A stretch of DNA of 64,000 nt from RGIG8745 sp045576655. Lineage in GTDB: Bacteria > Bacteroidota > Bacteroidia > Bacteroidales > Bacteroidaceae. How positions within the stretch are numbered: position 1 is the stretch's first letter; each line of letters begins with the position of its first letter. The notes below the pieces were generated by a model, which saw nothing but the letters and a program-made list of their open reading frames with translations, did no database searches and was not told the origin of the DNA. The translations under genes and the position numbers were made by a program. Where the stretch lies: NCBI GenBank assembly GCA_045576655.1, contig JAZNGW010000029.1, positions 1 through 64,000 on the forward strand. Direction: 5' to 3'. Of the stretch, positions 14,901-22,995 are shown piece by piece.

Positions 14901-15602
14901 TTATTCAACTCTTAAGCGTTCCTTTAGTATTGCCATGCCTTCGCTCGCCCCCTTTTGGATAACTTCGATACCGAGTCCGTGAGGTACTTTCACAGGTTTA
15001 GGGTCGATGAGGAAGATGCGCGCGTCGGAACGTGCATAGTTGACAAGTCCGGCGGCAGGGTAGACATTGAGCGATGTGCCTATGATTACTACGATGTCGG
15101 CGGTCATGACTTCCTCAACGGCGAGTTCCATCATCGGCACGCTTTCGCCAAACCATACGATGAAGGGGCGCAGTTGCGAACCGTCCGCAGCCAAGTCGCC
15201 GATGCTGATGTCGGGACGGTCGTCGGGGAGTGTGCAGATGCAGCGCGAGTCGTTGGGATTGCGGCTCGACGTGGCTTTGGTCAGTTCGCCGTGCAGGTGT
15301 ATCACTCTTGTGCTACCAGCCCTTTCATGCAGGTTGTCCACGTTCTGGGTCACTACGGTCACGTCGTAATCCCGCTCCATTTCTGCCACCAGACGATGTC
15401 CTTCGTTTGGGTGGCAGTCCTTTAGTTGGCGTCGGCGCTCGTTGTAGAACTGCAGCACGAGTTCCGGGTCGCGGTAATAGCCTTCGATGCTTGCCACGGC
15501 CTCAACGGGATACTGCTCCCATAGCCCGCCTGAGTCGCGGAATGTGCTGATGCCGCTTTCCGCTGACATGCCTGCACCTGTGAGAAATACAATTTTACTC
15601 AT
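14901..15602 (-). CDS. cobB: Sir2-family NAD-dependent deacylase (SIRT5-like class III)
   Basis: A 233-residue sirtuin. Motifs: GAGMSAESGI (9-18), FR (21-22), TQNVDNLH (85-92) and catalytic His104 in IHLHG. Tyr53 and Arg56 (FYNERR) form the Y-x-x-R signature of class III enzymes that prefer succinyl, malonyl or similar acyl groups on lysine. The usual four zinc-binding cysteines are missing: the zinc-ribbon region (109-130) contains only a single CIC. This seems typical of the Bacteroidetes subgroup from memory. The gene lies 14 bp upstream of the dipeptidase, suggesting a shared transcript. Confidence 0.88.
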   Translation of the reverse strand: MSKIVFLTGAGMSAESGISTFRDSGGLWEQYPVEAVASIEGYYRDPELVLQFYNERRRQLKDCHPNEGHRLVAEMERDYDVTVVTQNVDNLHERAGSTRVIHLHGELTKATSSRNPNDSRCICTLPDDRPDISIGDLAADGSQLRPFIVWFGESVPMMELAVEEVMTADIVVIIGTSLNVYPAAGLVNYARSDARIFLIDPKPVKVPHGLGIEVIQKGASEGMAILKERLRVE

Positions 15603-15626
15603 GTGATTGAAGTGTATGGTTTGCTT

Positions 15627-16289
15627 TTACAGTAAATAATTCTGCTTTATCCTTTTCGGGTCGAATGTGACGATGCCTCGATGGCCCAGGTCGAACGTGA
15701 CGCTGGCTCGGTCGTCGTCATTGACAATGCTGTTCCATAAGTGCCGGTTGGAACGGTTGATGTGCTCAATCACGAGGACTGTATCGGCATCGGCATGGGT
15801 GGCAATCCATTCGTACAGGCTTTCAACTGTAACGGAGTTCTCCCTGTTGTTGGGCAAGGCGATGTGGGTCATTCCTGCCGTCGTACCGTCGGGGATGATG
15901 CGTTGCAACTCCTCCACAGCATTGCCCTCCACTGCATTAATCCCCAAACGTTGCAGTGTTTCGGTTCCAGCGGCAGAAGGGAGTATGGCGGTGCAGGCTG
16001 CATCGGTGTGCGGGCGCGCCATGTAGCACGCGCTCTGCGGCAGGCCTATTTCTACTATCGACTGCGGGGCGAAGTGATTTGCTATGCGATACAACTGCTC
16101 GTCATCCTCAGCGCTGAGGCTCCAAGGCGTGGCAAACGACTTGCGCAATAGACGCAGTTCTTCATAGGCATAATAATGGAGCGGCTCAAACAGCACATCG
16201 CGCACTAACATGTATGCCCACGGCGACTGCACGTCGAACCCTCGGCGATGCCAAGCCCTTAGGGGATATGTGAGAATCTCGTATAGCAT
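15627..16289 (-). CDS. Putative SAM-dependent methyltransferase-like protein
   Basis: A 220-residue soluble protein starting MLYEILTYPLRAWHRRG and containing FDVQSPWAYMLVRDVL, a segment that resembles the N termini of a Bacteroidetes-specific methyltransferase-like family (HG(V/I)HSPF...). The expected SAM loop is degenerate (IVEIGLPQSACYMA, around 78-91), so enzyme activity is uncertain. It is the first gene before the sirtuin on the minus strand, with 24 bp between them, and is transcribed divergently from the ATPase pair at 16379. Confidence 0.5.
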   Translation of the reverse strand: MLYEILTYPLRAWHRRGFDVQSPWAYMLVRDVLFEPLHYYAYEELRLLRKSFATPWSLSAEDDEQLYRIANHFAPQSIVEIGLPQSACYMARPHTDAACTAILPSAAGTETLQRLGINAVEGNAVEELQRIIPDGTTAGMTHIALPNNRENSVTVESLYEWIATHADADTVLVIEHINRSNRHLWNSIVNDDDRASVTFDLGHRGIVTFDPKRIKQNYLL

Positions 16290-16344
16290 AATGCAAAATT
16301 ACTTAAAAAAATGGCACGAAATGCTGATGTAGAAATAATTTATG

Positions 16345-16352
16345 TATATTTG
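16345..16352 (+). promoter_or_regulatory. Putative -7 element of the ATPase-DUF4435 pair
   Basis: TATATTTG matches TAnnTTTG and lies 27 bp before the ATG at 16379, implying a short leader. No good -33 element is seen. Confidence 0.5.
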
Positions 16353-16378
16353 CATTAATACGTAAACCTTAATGCTTT

Positions 16379-17206
16379 ATGGCTAAACAGGCAGAATATA
16401 TCGAAAGCATCGAAATAAAGGCTTTGTGGAAAGGCGGCAGGCACATTGAATGGAAGCTGCGCCCTGATGTCAACATTCTTAGCGGAATTAACGGAGTGGG
16501 CAAGAGTACCATTATCAATCACTCGGCCAGAGGCTTGAAGATGATTGACAATGGCGAACTTACTCCGGGCGAGGTGGCTGAGGGTGTGACAATAAAGCTT
16601 TTCCCTGCCGATGCTACAAGCATCAAATTCGATGTGATACGCAGTTTTGACCGTCCTCTTGTGAACAGTACTTTGCTGGAAAAACTTGCCGACACCAGGG
16701 TGCGCACCGAACTCGACTGGCAGATATACAAATTGCAGAAGCGCTATCTGGACTATCAGGTCAACATCGGCAACCGAATCATCGAGCTCCTTACGTCGGG
16801 CGATCCTGAAGGGCAGATGAAAGCTGCCGAAGTGTCGGTGCCTAAACAGAAGTTCCAGAACATGATTGACGACCTGTTCAAGGATACCGGCAAGATTATT
16901 GACCGCAAGAGCAATGAGATACAGTTCGTGCAGGCAGGGGAAGTGCTTACGCCTTACCAGTTGTCGTCGGGCGAGAAGCAGATGCTTGTGATAATGCTCA
17001 CCGTGCTGGTGGAGAATGGCGAACCCCATGCTCTTCTTATGGATGAGCCTGAGATAAGCCTGCACATCGAGTGGCAGCAGCGGCTCATCGGACTCATCCG
17101 CGAGCTCAACCCTAATGCGCAAATCATTTTGTCGACCCATTCGCCTGCGCTCATCATGGACGGGTGGCTTGACTCCGTAACTGAGGTGAACGATATGACG
17201 CTATGA
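16379..17206 (+). CDS. ABC-type ATPase of a two-gene AriA/AriB-like (PARIS-like) pair
   Basis: A 275-residue soluble ATPase with Walker A GINGVGKST (36-44), signature LSSGEKQ (195-201), Walker B ALLMDEPE (218-225) and STHSP (252-256). The arrangement is that of the AAA_15/AAA_21 (ABC-like) ATPases of defence systems. Its stop codon overlaps the start of the DUF4435 gene by four bases (ATGA), so the two proteins are made in equal context. In PARIS, AriA is an ATPase that holds the AriB TOPRIM nuclease until triggered. This ATPase is short for AriA, so a distant relative or a housekeeping variant is possible. Its codon use and GC look like the host. Confidence 0.7.
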   Translation: MAKQAEYIESIEIKALWKGGRHIEWKLRPDVNILSGINGVGKSTIINHSARGLKMIDNGELTPGEVAEGVTIKLFPADATSIKFDVIRSFDRPLVNSTLLEKLADTRVRTELDWQIYKLQKRYLDYQVNIGNRIIELLTSGDPEGQMKAAEVSVPKQKFQNMIDDLFKDTGKIIDRKSNEIQFVQAGEVLTPYQLSSGEKQMLVIMLTVLVENGEPHALLMDEPEISLHIEWQQRLIGLIRELNPNAQIILSTHSPALIMDGWLDSVTEVNDMTL

Positions 17207-18210
17207 AGAAACTGACCGACAACCTTTCTTCGCGCTACTTCGAGGCTGCCAACCGTTTGCAGCAGAAGTCGAAGAAGCATAAAATCATAGTCTATGTCGA
17301 AGGCTATGAGGATGTGGGTTTCTGGCGTGGCGTGTTGTCGGAATATGAGAACGAGGAGCGCACCTTCGAGGTGATGCTGCCGTCGCGCACATCGCTTGCC
17401 CGAGGAAAGAAGTCGGCTATGATGAACCGCCTCGGCAACGGACTCGGCACGAGCATGATAGCTTGCGTCGATGCCGACTACGACTATCTGATGCAAGGCG
17501 CATCGCCATTCTCAAAGTCGATGCTCAACAGCCGATACGTGATCCACACCGTGGTCTATGCCATTGAGAACTACCAATGCTATGCGCAAGGACTGCACGA
17601 GGCGTGTGCGATGTCTACTCTCAACGACCGCAACGTGTTTGACTTTGAGGCTTATCTGCGCACTTATTCCGAAATAATCTACGACTTGTTCGTGTGGTCC
17701 GTCTGGGCTCACCGCACAGGCAATGCTGGCGACTTTACGCTTACTTCCTTCAACAACATTACCAGTATAAACAATCTTAACATTTTCCGTCCTGAAGCGG
17801 CCCTTGAGGAACTGCGCCATGCTGTAAACCGCAAGATGGCATGGATGCAGCGTCGTTTTCCTCAGGCTAAGGGAGCGCTCAAACCTCTGAAGGAAGAGTT
17901 GGTGCGCCTCGGCGTACGTCCCGACAATACCTATCTGTTCATTCGCGGCCATCATCTTCTCGACAATGTGGTCATGGCAGCTCTCGACCCTGTTTGCACC
18001 CGTCTGAGACGTGAGCGCGAGAAGGAGATTAAAGCGCTGGCTGAGCATGCGCAGCAGATGGACAATGAACTGTCAAACTATATCCACTCGCAGATTCCTA
18101 TCGAACAGACCTTGCGCAACAGCATGGCGTATAAATCGTCTGATACATACCAGCTTGTGCGCCAGCAGGTTGAACGCTTTCTGACCTTGCTTCCAAGCAG
18201 GGAGGCATAG
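17203..18210 (+). CDS. DUF4435 TOPRIM-like protein, AriB-like partner
   Basis: A 335-residue protein. The TOPRIM-type pattern of DUF4435 is visible: Glu33 in VYVEGYEDVGFW, an acidic VDADYDY strand (Asp90, Asp92), and the YAIENY motif (119-124). The C-terminal 130 residues are helical and charged (RRFPQAKGALKPLKEEL, RREREKEIKALAEHAQQ). In PARIS, the DUF4435 protein AriB is released as a nuclease that cuts host tRNA. Whether this homologue does so is unknown. It is translationally coupled to the ATPase and followed by an 84-bp palindromic repeat array. Confidence 0.72.
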   Translation: MKKLTDNLSSRYFEAANRLQQKSKKHKIIVYVEGYEDVGFWRGVLSEYENEERTFEVMLPSRTSLARGKKSAMMNRLGNGLGTSMIACVDADYDYLMQGASPFSKSMLNSRYVIHTVVYAIENYQCYAQGLHEACAMSTLNDRNVFDFEAYLRTYSEIIYDLFVWSVWAHRTGNAGDFTLTSFNNITSINNLNIFRPEAALEELRHAVNRKMAWMQRRFPQAKGALKPLKEELVRLGVRPDNTYLFIRGHHLLDNVVMAALDPVCTRLRREREKEIKALAEHAQQMDNELSNYIHSQIPIEQTLRNSMAYKSSDTYQLVRQQVERFLTLLPSREA

Positions 18211-18289
18211 CAGGGGAAATAGGCAAAATCCCACTTGAATCTTTATCAAAATCACATTCGTTTTCGCTCTGTGCCTCGGTGAAAGTTTC

Positions 18290-18373
18290 AAACTTAGACT
18301 AAGTTTATACAGACTTAGTCTGAAAACGTATAAACATAGACTGAGTTTGTACATACTCAGACTGAGTTTGAAG
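18290..18373 (+). repeat. Four tandem 21-bp near-palindromic units, family A copy 1
   Basis: Units lie at 18290-18310, 18311-18331, 18332-18352 and 18353-18373. Each is built on a dyad such as AAACTTAGACTAAGTTT and mostly ends in (G/A)TAC-like junctions. It is preceded by CCTCGGTGAAAGTTTC and followed four bases later by TAGTGCGGTG. The 301-bp gap 18211-18511 holds nothing else apart from a -7 box. Confidence 0.85.
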
Positions 18374-18476
18374 TTTTTAGTGCGGTGATGATTGTTTCGG
18401 ACCTGACCTCTGACTATTTTGCTTGGTGTGAGCGATAAAATATGAAATACGGCACTCCCATGTGGCAAGATTGTTA

Positions 18477-18484
18477 TATATTTG
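18477..18484 (+). promoter_or_regulatory. Putative -7 element of the GH3 gene
   Basis: TATATTTG, a full match to TAnnTTTG, 28 bp before the ATG at 18512. Confidence 0.5.
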
Positions 18485-18511
18485 TAAGTTAAAACAATAA
18501 TAAGCAAGATA

Positions 18512-20029
18512 ATGAACGCTACTAAAATCTTAGACAAACTATATTTCTCAAAGCGCAGAAAGGCCATAGCTCGTTATGCAGACCATGCGGAGGAAATTCA
18601 GACGGAAGTGATGAACCGCCTCATTTCCGATGCTAAAAACACTGAATGGGGAAAGGAGCACGGATATGCGGACATCAAGACTTATGAAGGATTCGCAAAG
18701 AATGTGGGAGTGAACACCTACGAGGAACTGAAGGGCTACATCCAGCGTATGCGTGAGGGCGAGAGCAATGTGCTCTGGCCAGGCAAAGTGAGATGGTTTG
18801 CAAAGTCGTCGGGGACGACCAATGACAAGAGCAAGTTCATCCCGGTGAGTGCTGTCGGACTGAAAGACACCCACTACATGGGAGGTAAGGACTGCGTAGC
18901 TTCCTATCTCGGCATCAACCCTGACAGCAAGCTCTTCACGGGCAAGAGCCTCATCCTCGGCGGAAGTCACGCACCTAATCTCAACACACCAAACAGTCTC
19001 GTAGGCGACCTTAGCGCCATTCTCATCGAGAACGTACCAAAGCCTGTGAACCTCACACGCATACCTAAGAAGAGCGTGGCGCTCATCAGCGACTTCGAGG
19101 AGAAGCGCGACAAGATAGCACGCTTCGCCATGACTCAGAACGTGACAAACATCAGCGGTGTGCCGTCATGGATGATGTCGGTGCTCAAGCGAATGATGGA
19201 ACTCAAGGGAGTAGACACGCTCGACTCTATATGGCCAAATCTGGAAGTGTTCTTCCACGGAGGAGTAGCATTCACCCCTTACCGTGAGCAATACAAGAAC
19301 TTCATCACCCTGCCAGGCATGCACTACATGGAGACGTACAATGCCAGTGAGGGATTCTTCGGCATACAGACCGACCTCAGCGACCCTGCCATGCAGATAA
19401 TGATTGACTACGGAGTGTTCTACGAGTTTATGCCTCTCGACCAGATAGATTCGCCTAATCCGACAGTCGTGCCGCTTTGGGGAGTGGAGACAGGCGTGAA
19501 CTACGCTATGCTCATCAGCACAAGCTGCGGACTGTGGCGCTACATGATTGGCGACACTGTTAAATTCACTCAGAAGAACCCTTACAAATTTGTCATCACC
19601 GGACGCACCAAGCACTTCATCAACGCCTTTGGCGAGGAACTCATCGTTGACAACGCCGAGAAAGGACTGGAGCAGGCGTGCAAGGCTACAGGCGCGCAGG
19701 TGAAGGACTATACAGCCGCTCCGATATTTATGGACGCCAACGCCAAGTGCCGTCACCAATGGGTGATAGAGTTCGCTAAGCGTCCGGCATCGGTTGAAGA
19801 GTTTGCAACTATACTTGACAATTCGCTTCAGACTATCAACTCCGACTATGAGGCCAAGCGCTACAAGGACATCACTCTGCAGCCGCTGGAGATTATCGAG
19901 GCTAAGGCGGGACTCTTCGACCAGTGGCTCAAGGGCAAGGGCAAACTCGGAGGCCAGCACAAGATACCTCGTCTGAGCAACAGCCGCAACTACATCGACG
20001 AACTGCTTGAACTGAACAAAACAAACTAA
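18512..20029 (+). CDS. GH3 auxin-responsive-promoter family protein (acyl-adenylate type)
   Basis: A 505-residue protein of the bacterial GH3 family, related to plant acyl-acid amido synthetases. ATP-binding segment KSSGTTNDKSKFIP (98-111), a YNASEGFFG motif near 280 and GRTKHFINAFGEELIVDN near 370 match the adenylate-forming fold. The family activates carboxylic acids with ATP. The bacterial substrate is unknown. No signal peptide. It starts a plus-strand run with the Ig-like lipoprotein, DUF3108 protein, S41 protease and ybeY, a set whose common purpose is not evident. Confidence 0.85.
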   Translation: MNATKILDKLYFSKRRKAIARYADHAEEIQTEVMNRLISDAKNTEWGKEHGYADIKTYEGFAKNVGVNTYEELKGYIQRMREGESNVLWPGKVRWFAKSSGTTNDKSKFIPVSAVGLKDTHYMGGKDCVASYLGINPDSKLFTGKSLILGGSHAPNLNTPNSLVGDLSAILIENVPKPVNLTRIPKKSVALISDFEEKRDKIARFAMTQNVTNISGVPSWMMSVLKRMMELKGVDTLDSIWPNLEVFFHGGVAFTPYREQYKNFITLPGMHYMETYNASEGFFGIQTDLSDPAMQIMIDYGVFYEFMPLDQIDSPNPTVVPLWGVETGVNYAMLISTSCGLWRYMIGDTVKFTQKNPYKFVITGRTKHFINAFGEELIVDNAEKGLEQACKATGAQVKDYTAAPIFMDANAKCRHQWVIEFAKRPASVEEFATILDNSLQTINSDYEAKRYKDITLQPLEIIEAKAGLFDQWLKGKGKLGGQHKIPRLSNSRNYIDELLELNKTN

Positions 20030-20050
20030 GCCAACAGCGTACTTGACTAT

Positions 20051-22105
20051 ATGCGACAATCGAAATACATACTGACACTTCTGCTGCTCGTGCAATGTAT
20101 CGCCTGTGCCAATATTGGCACACCCGATGGCGGTCCCTATGACGAAACTCCGCCACGAGTGGTAAGAACCTCGCCAAAGTTTGGTGCGACAAAAAACAAG
20201 TCGACCAAAATCGTACTGGAATTTGACGAAAACATCAAGGTCAGCGGAGCAAACGAGAAGATTATCGTTTCGCCGCCACAAGTGGAACAGCCTGAAATCG
20301 AGGCTATGGGCAAGAGGATAACTGTGAAACTGCTCGACTCAATCAAGCCGAACACAACTTACACCGTAGACTTTGCTGACGCCATTCAGGACAACAACGA
20401 AGGCAACCCGATGGGCGACTACGCCTTCACGTTCTCCACAGGCGAGCGCATAGACACGATGCAGATGTCGGGATACGTGCTTGATGCTTCCAATCTGGAA
20501 CCCATAAAAGGAATATTTGTCGGACTGTACGCAGTGGACAGCACCAATACCCACGTCCCTCAGAAAGGAATGTCGCTCAACCCTGATACACTGCTCCGCC
20601 ATAAGGTGTTCGAACGAATTTCACGCTCGGACAGTCGAGGACACTTCATTATCAAAGGAATTGAAGAAGGAAAACAGTACAGAGTGTACGCCCTTCAGGA
20701 CCAGAACCAGAACTACGTCTACGACCAGAAGAGCGAGATGCTGGCATTCACCGACAGGGTGGTGTCGCCTTCATCAATGCCCGACGTAAGGATGGACACA
20801 GTGTGGCACGACAGCATCTACTACGACTCAATCGTCAGCGTCAAGTACACCCATTTCTTCCCTGACGACATCGTTCTGCTTGCATTCAGCGATGTGAACA
20901 AGGACAGGTATCTGCTTAAGAGCGAGCGCCTGATTCTCAATAAATTCTCCTTCTACTTCTCGGCGCCGCACGATTCGCTGCCAGTGATTGAGGGAATGAA
21001 CTTCGATGCCAGCGATGCGTTTTTCATAGAAAAGACAGAGAAGAACGACACGGTTCACTATTGGGTGCGCGATTCGCTCGTCTACAACAACGACACACTG
21101 AAAATGGCGGTAACTTACTACGCCACAGACACTCTTGGTCTGCTCGTACCGAGAACTGACACACTCCAATTAGCGTCAAGGCTGACAAAAGAGAAGATGC
21201 GCAAGAACAGAGAGAAGGCAGAAGAGGAGTGGGCAGAAGACTATCGCAAGCAGTACAAGAAGGACCAGAAGAAACGTGAGAAAGAAGATGATGATGAAGA
21301 AGAAAGTGACGGCGATAAAAAGAGCAAGCGCAAGAAGAAAGAGAAGATAAAGGACGAAGACATTGTCATACCTCCTATGCCGGAAGAGTTGATGGACATA
21401 AACATGTCGAACGTGTCGTCGATGGACCCTAACAAGAATGTCGACCTGACGATGCCGGAGCCTATCGCTGCGGTTGACACGTCGCTGATTCATTTCTCCA
21501 TAAAGGTGGATTCGATACTCACGCCAGCACCGTTCCTCTTGAGACAGGTGGAAGGCAAGCCTTTGACCTACCGTCTTTATGCAGAGTGGGAGCCTGACAC
21601 CAAGTACGAACTGGTGATGGACACTGGCGCATTCGTGAATATTTACGGCAAGCGCTCTCCTGAGATTAAACGCGGCGTAGGCATCAAGTCGCTCGATTCG
21701 TACAGCGCATTCTTCGTCACTCTTGTAGGCGATTACCCTAATGCGATAGTGCAGTTGATGGACGGTTCTGACAAGGTCGTGAAGGAGATAAAGACCAGCA
21801 ACGGCAAGGCTGACTTCTACTTCGTAAGGCCAGGTGAGTACTACCTTCGTATGATTGACGATGCCAACGGCAACGGAGTGTGGGACACCGGCAACTACGA
21901 CGAGCATCTGCAGGCGGAGAGCGTATACTATCATCCTGGTTCGTTCAACTTGAGAGCCCAGTGGGAAGTGGCTCAGGAATGGAATCCTAAGGCGGTGGAC
22001 GTGTTCAAGCAGAAGCCGGCAAAGATTACCAAGCAGAAGCCGGATAGGGAGCGCAAGCGTGTGAGCAAGAACGCTGAACGCGAGAGGGAAAAACGTAAAA
22101 AGTAG
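20051..22105 (+). CDS. Ig-like domain lipoprotein (SbsA Ig-like / Big_5 type)
   Basis: A 684-residue exported protein. A signal with a lipobox-like CIAC (Cys19) is followed by ANIGTPDGGPYDETPP, a start I recognise from Bacteroidetes proteins with an SbsA-type Ig-like domain (30-130: SPKFGATKNKSTKIVLEFDEN). A second beta-rich region follows (about 140-370). A highly charged Lys/Glu/Asp segment occupies about 375-435 (EDDDEEESDGDKK), and a C-terminal beta region ends in a basic tail. The role is probably structural at the cell envelope. It starts 21 bp after the GH3 gene and precedes the DUF3108 gene, so all three are likely in one transcript. Confidence 0.75.
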   Translation: MRQSKYILTLLLLVQCIACANIGTPDGGPYDETPPRVVRTSPKFGATKNKSTKIVLEFDENIKVSGANEKIIVSPPQVEQPEIEAMGKRITVKLLDSIKPNTTYTVDFADAIQDNNEGNPMGDYAFTFSTGERIDTMQMSGYVLDASNLEPIKGIFVGLYAVDSTNTHVPQKGMSLNPDTLLRHKVFERISRSDSRGHFIIKGIEEGKQYRVYALQDQNQNYVYDQKSEMLAFTDRVVSPSSMPDVRMDTVWHDSIYYDSIVSVKYTHFFPDDIVLLAFSDVNKDRYLLKSERLILNKFSFYFSAPHDSLPVIEGMNFDASDAFFIEKTEKNDTVHYWVRDSLVYNNDTLKMAVTYYATDTLGLLVPRTDTLQLASRLTKEKMRKNREKAEEEWAEDYRKQYKKDQKKREKEDDDEEESDGDKKSKRKKKEKIKDEDIVIPPMPEELMDINMSNVSSMDPNKNVDLTMPEPIAAVDTSLIHFSIKVDSILTPAPFLLRQVEGKPLTYRLYAEWEPDTKYELVMDTGAFVNIYGKRSPEIKRGVGIKSLDSYSAFFVTLVGDYPNAIVQLMDGSDKVVKEIKTSNGKADFYFVRPGEYYLRMIDDANGNGVWDTGNYDEHLQAESVYYHPGSFNLRAQWEVAQEWNPKAVDVFKQKPAKITKQKPDRERKRVSKNAEREREKRKK

Positions 22106-22159
22106 TAGGAATGAGGAGCCGTAGTGTGAGGATTTATTGTAGTTGGAAATAATTGTAGC

Positions 22160-22984
22160 ATGAGGATTAATAGTAAATGCAGAACGGTGCTTGTTGCAGT
22201 GGTGACGCTCTTTTCGGTGTCGGCACAAGCGCAGTGTGACAGAATCAATACTGCCTTCAAGGCAGGTGAGTCGCTTACCTATGATCTTTACTTCAACTGG
22301 AAGTTCATTTGGGTGAAGGCGGGTACGGCTTCGTACAAGATTAGCAATTCTACTTACGAGGGCAAGGAGGCGCTTCGCACCGACCTGCTTTTCCAGAGCA
22401 ACAAGCGCTGCAGTGCGGTCTTCCCGATGAAGGATACGCTTATCAGCTACATGACTCCGAAACTGACCCCAATGTATTTCCGTAAGGGTGCGCTGGAGGG
22501 CAAGCGCTACACGGTTGACGAAGTATGGTATTCCTATTCTGGCGGCAACTGCAATCTGAAGCAGAAGTTTCTCGACAAGCGAGGAAAGATACATGACACG
22601 ACTCATTCTTCGTCTGAGTGCAACTATGACATGTTGAGCATTCTCAACGTGGCTCGCTCGTTCGATGCGTCGGGCTACAAGAAAGGTCATCGCATCCATT
22701 TCCCTATGGCTACGGGCAAGAGGGTGGAGGAGCAGGTGCTCATCTATAGAGGCAAGGAGGAGTTTGAGGCTAACGACGATGTGACGTATCGTTGCCTTGT
22801 GTTCACTTTGCTCGACTATGAGGAGAAAAAGAAGGAGAAGGAGCTGCTGAGATTCTATATCACTGACGATGCCAACCACCTTCCTGTGCGCATCGACTTC
22901 TTCCTTAAGTTTGGTACGGCGAAGGCGTTCTATGTCAGCGGAAAAGGACTGCGCAATCCGCAAACCTCTGTAATTAAGGATTAA
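22160..22984 (+). CDS. DUF3108-type exported protein
   Basis: A 274-residue protein with a signal peptide (VLVAVVTLFSVSAQAQ). The body starts AFKAGESLTYDLYFNWKFIW and runs KAGTASYKISNSTYEGKEA, the pattern of the DUF3108 family of periplasmic beta-sandwich proteins. The function of this family is unknown; it often accompanies envelope genes. It lies 55 bp after the lipoprotein gene and 11 bp before the S41 protease gene, pointing to one operon. Confidence 0.75.
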   Translation: MRINSKCRTVLVAVVTLFSVSAQAQCDRINTAFKAGESLTYDLYFNWKFIWVKAGTASYKISNSTYEGKEALRTDLLFQSNKRCSAVFPMKDTLISYMTPKLTPMYFRKGALEGKRYTVDEVWYSYSGGNCNLKQKFLDKRGKIHDTTHSSSECNYDMLSILNVARSFDASGYKKGHRIHFPMATGKRVEEQVLIYRGKEEFEANDDVTYRCLVFTLLDYEEKKKEKELLRFYITDDANHLPVRIDFFLKFGTAKAFYVSGKGLRNPQTSVIKD

Positions 22985-22995
22985 CAATCAGAAAG

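Noticed and set aside
18290..18373. CRISPR-like array
   Set aside because: The 21-bp units are directly adjacent with no spacers, and no cas genes are present in the window. The same holds for the other four arrays.
19166..20281. 371-residue minus-strand open frame
   Set aside because: Antisense to the GH3-family and lipoprotein genes, without domain features.
21176..22987. 603-residue minus-strand open frame
   Set aside because: It lies antisense to the Ig-like lipoprotein and the DUF3108 gene, both with clear family features; its translation has no recognisable domain and is rich in His and Arg, as antisense frames of this genome are.
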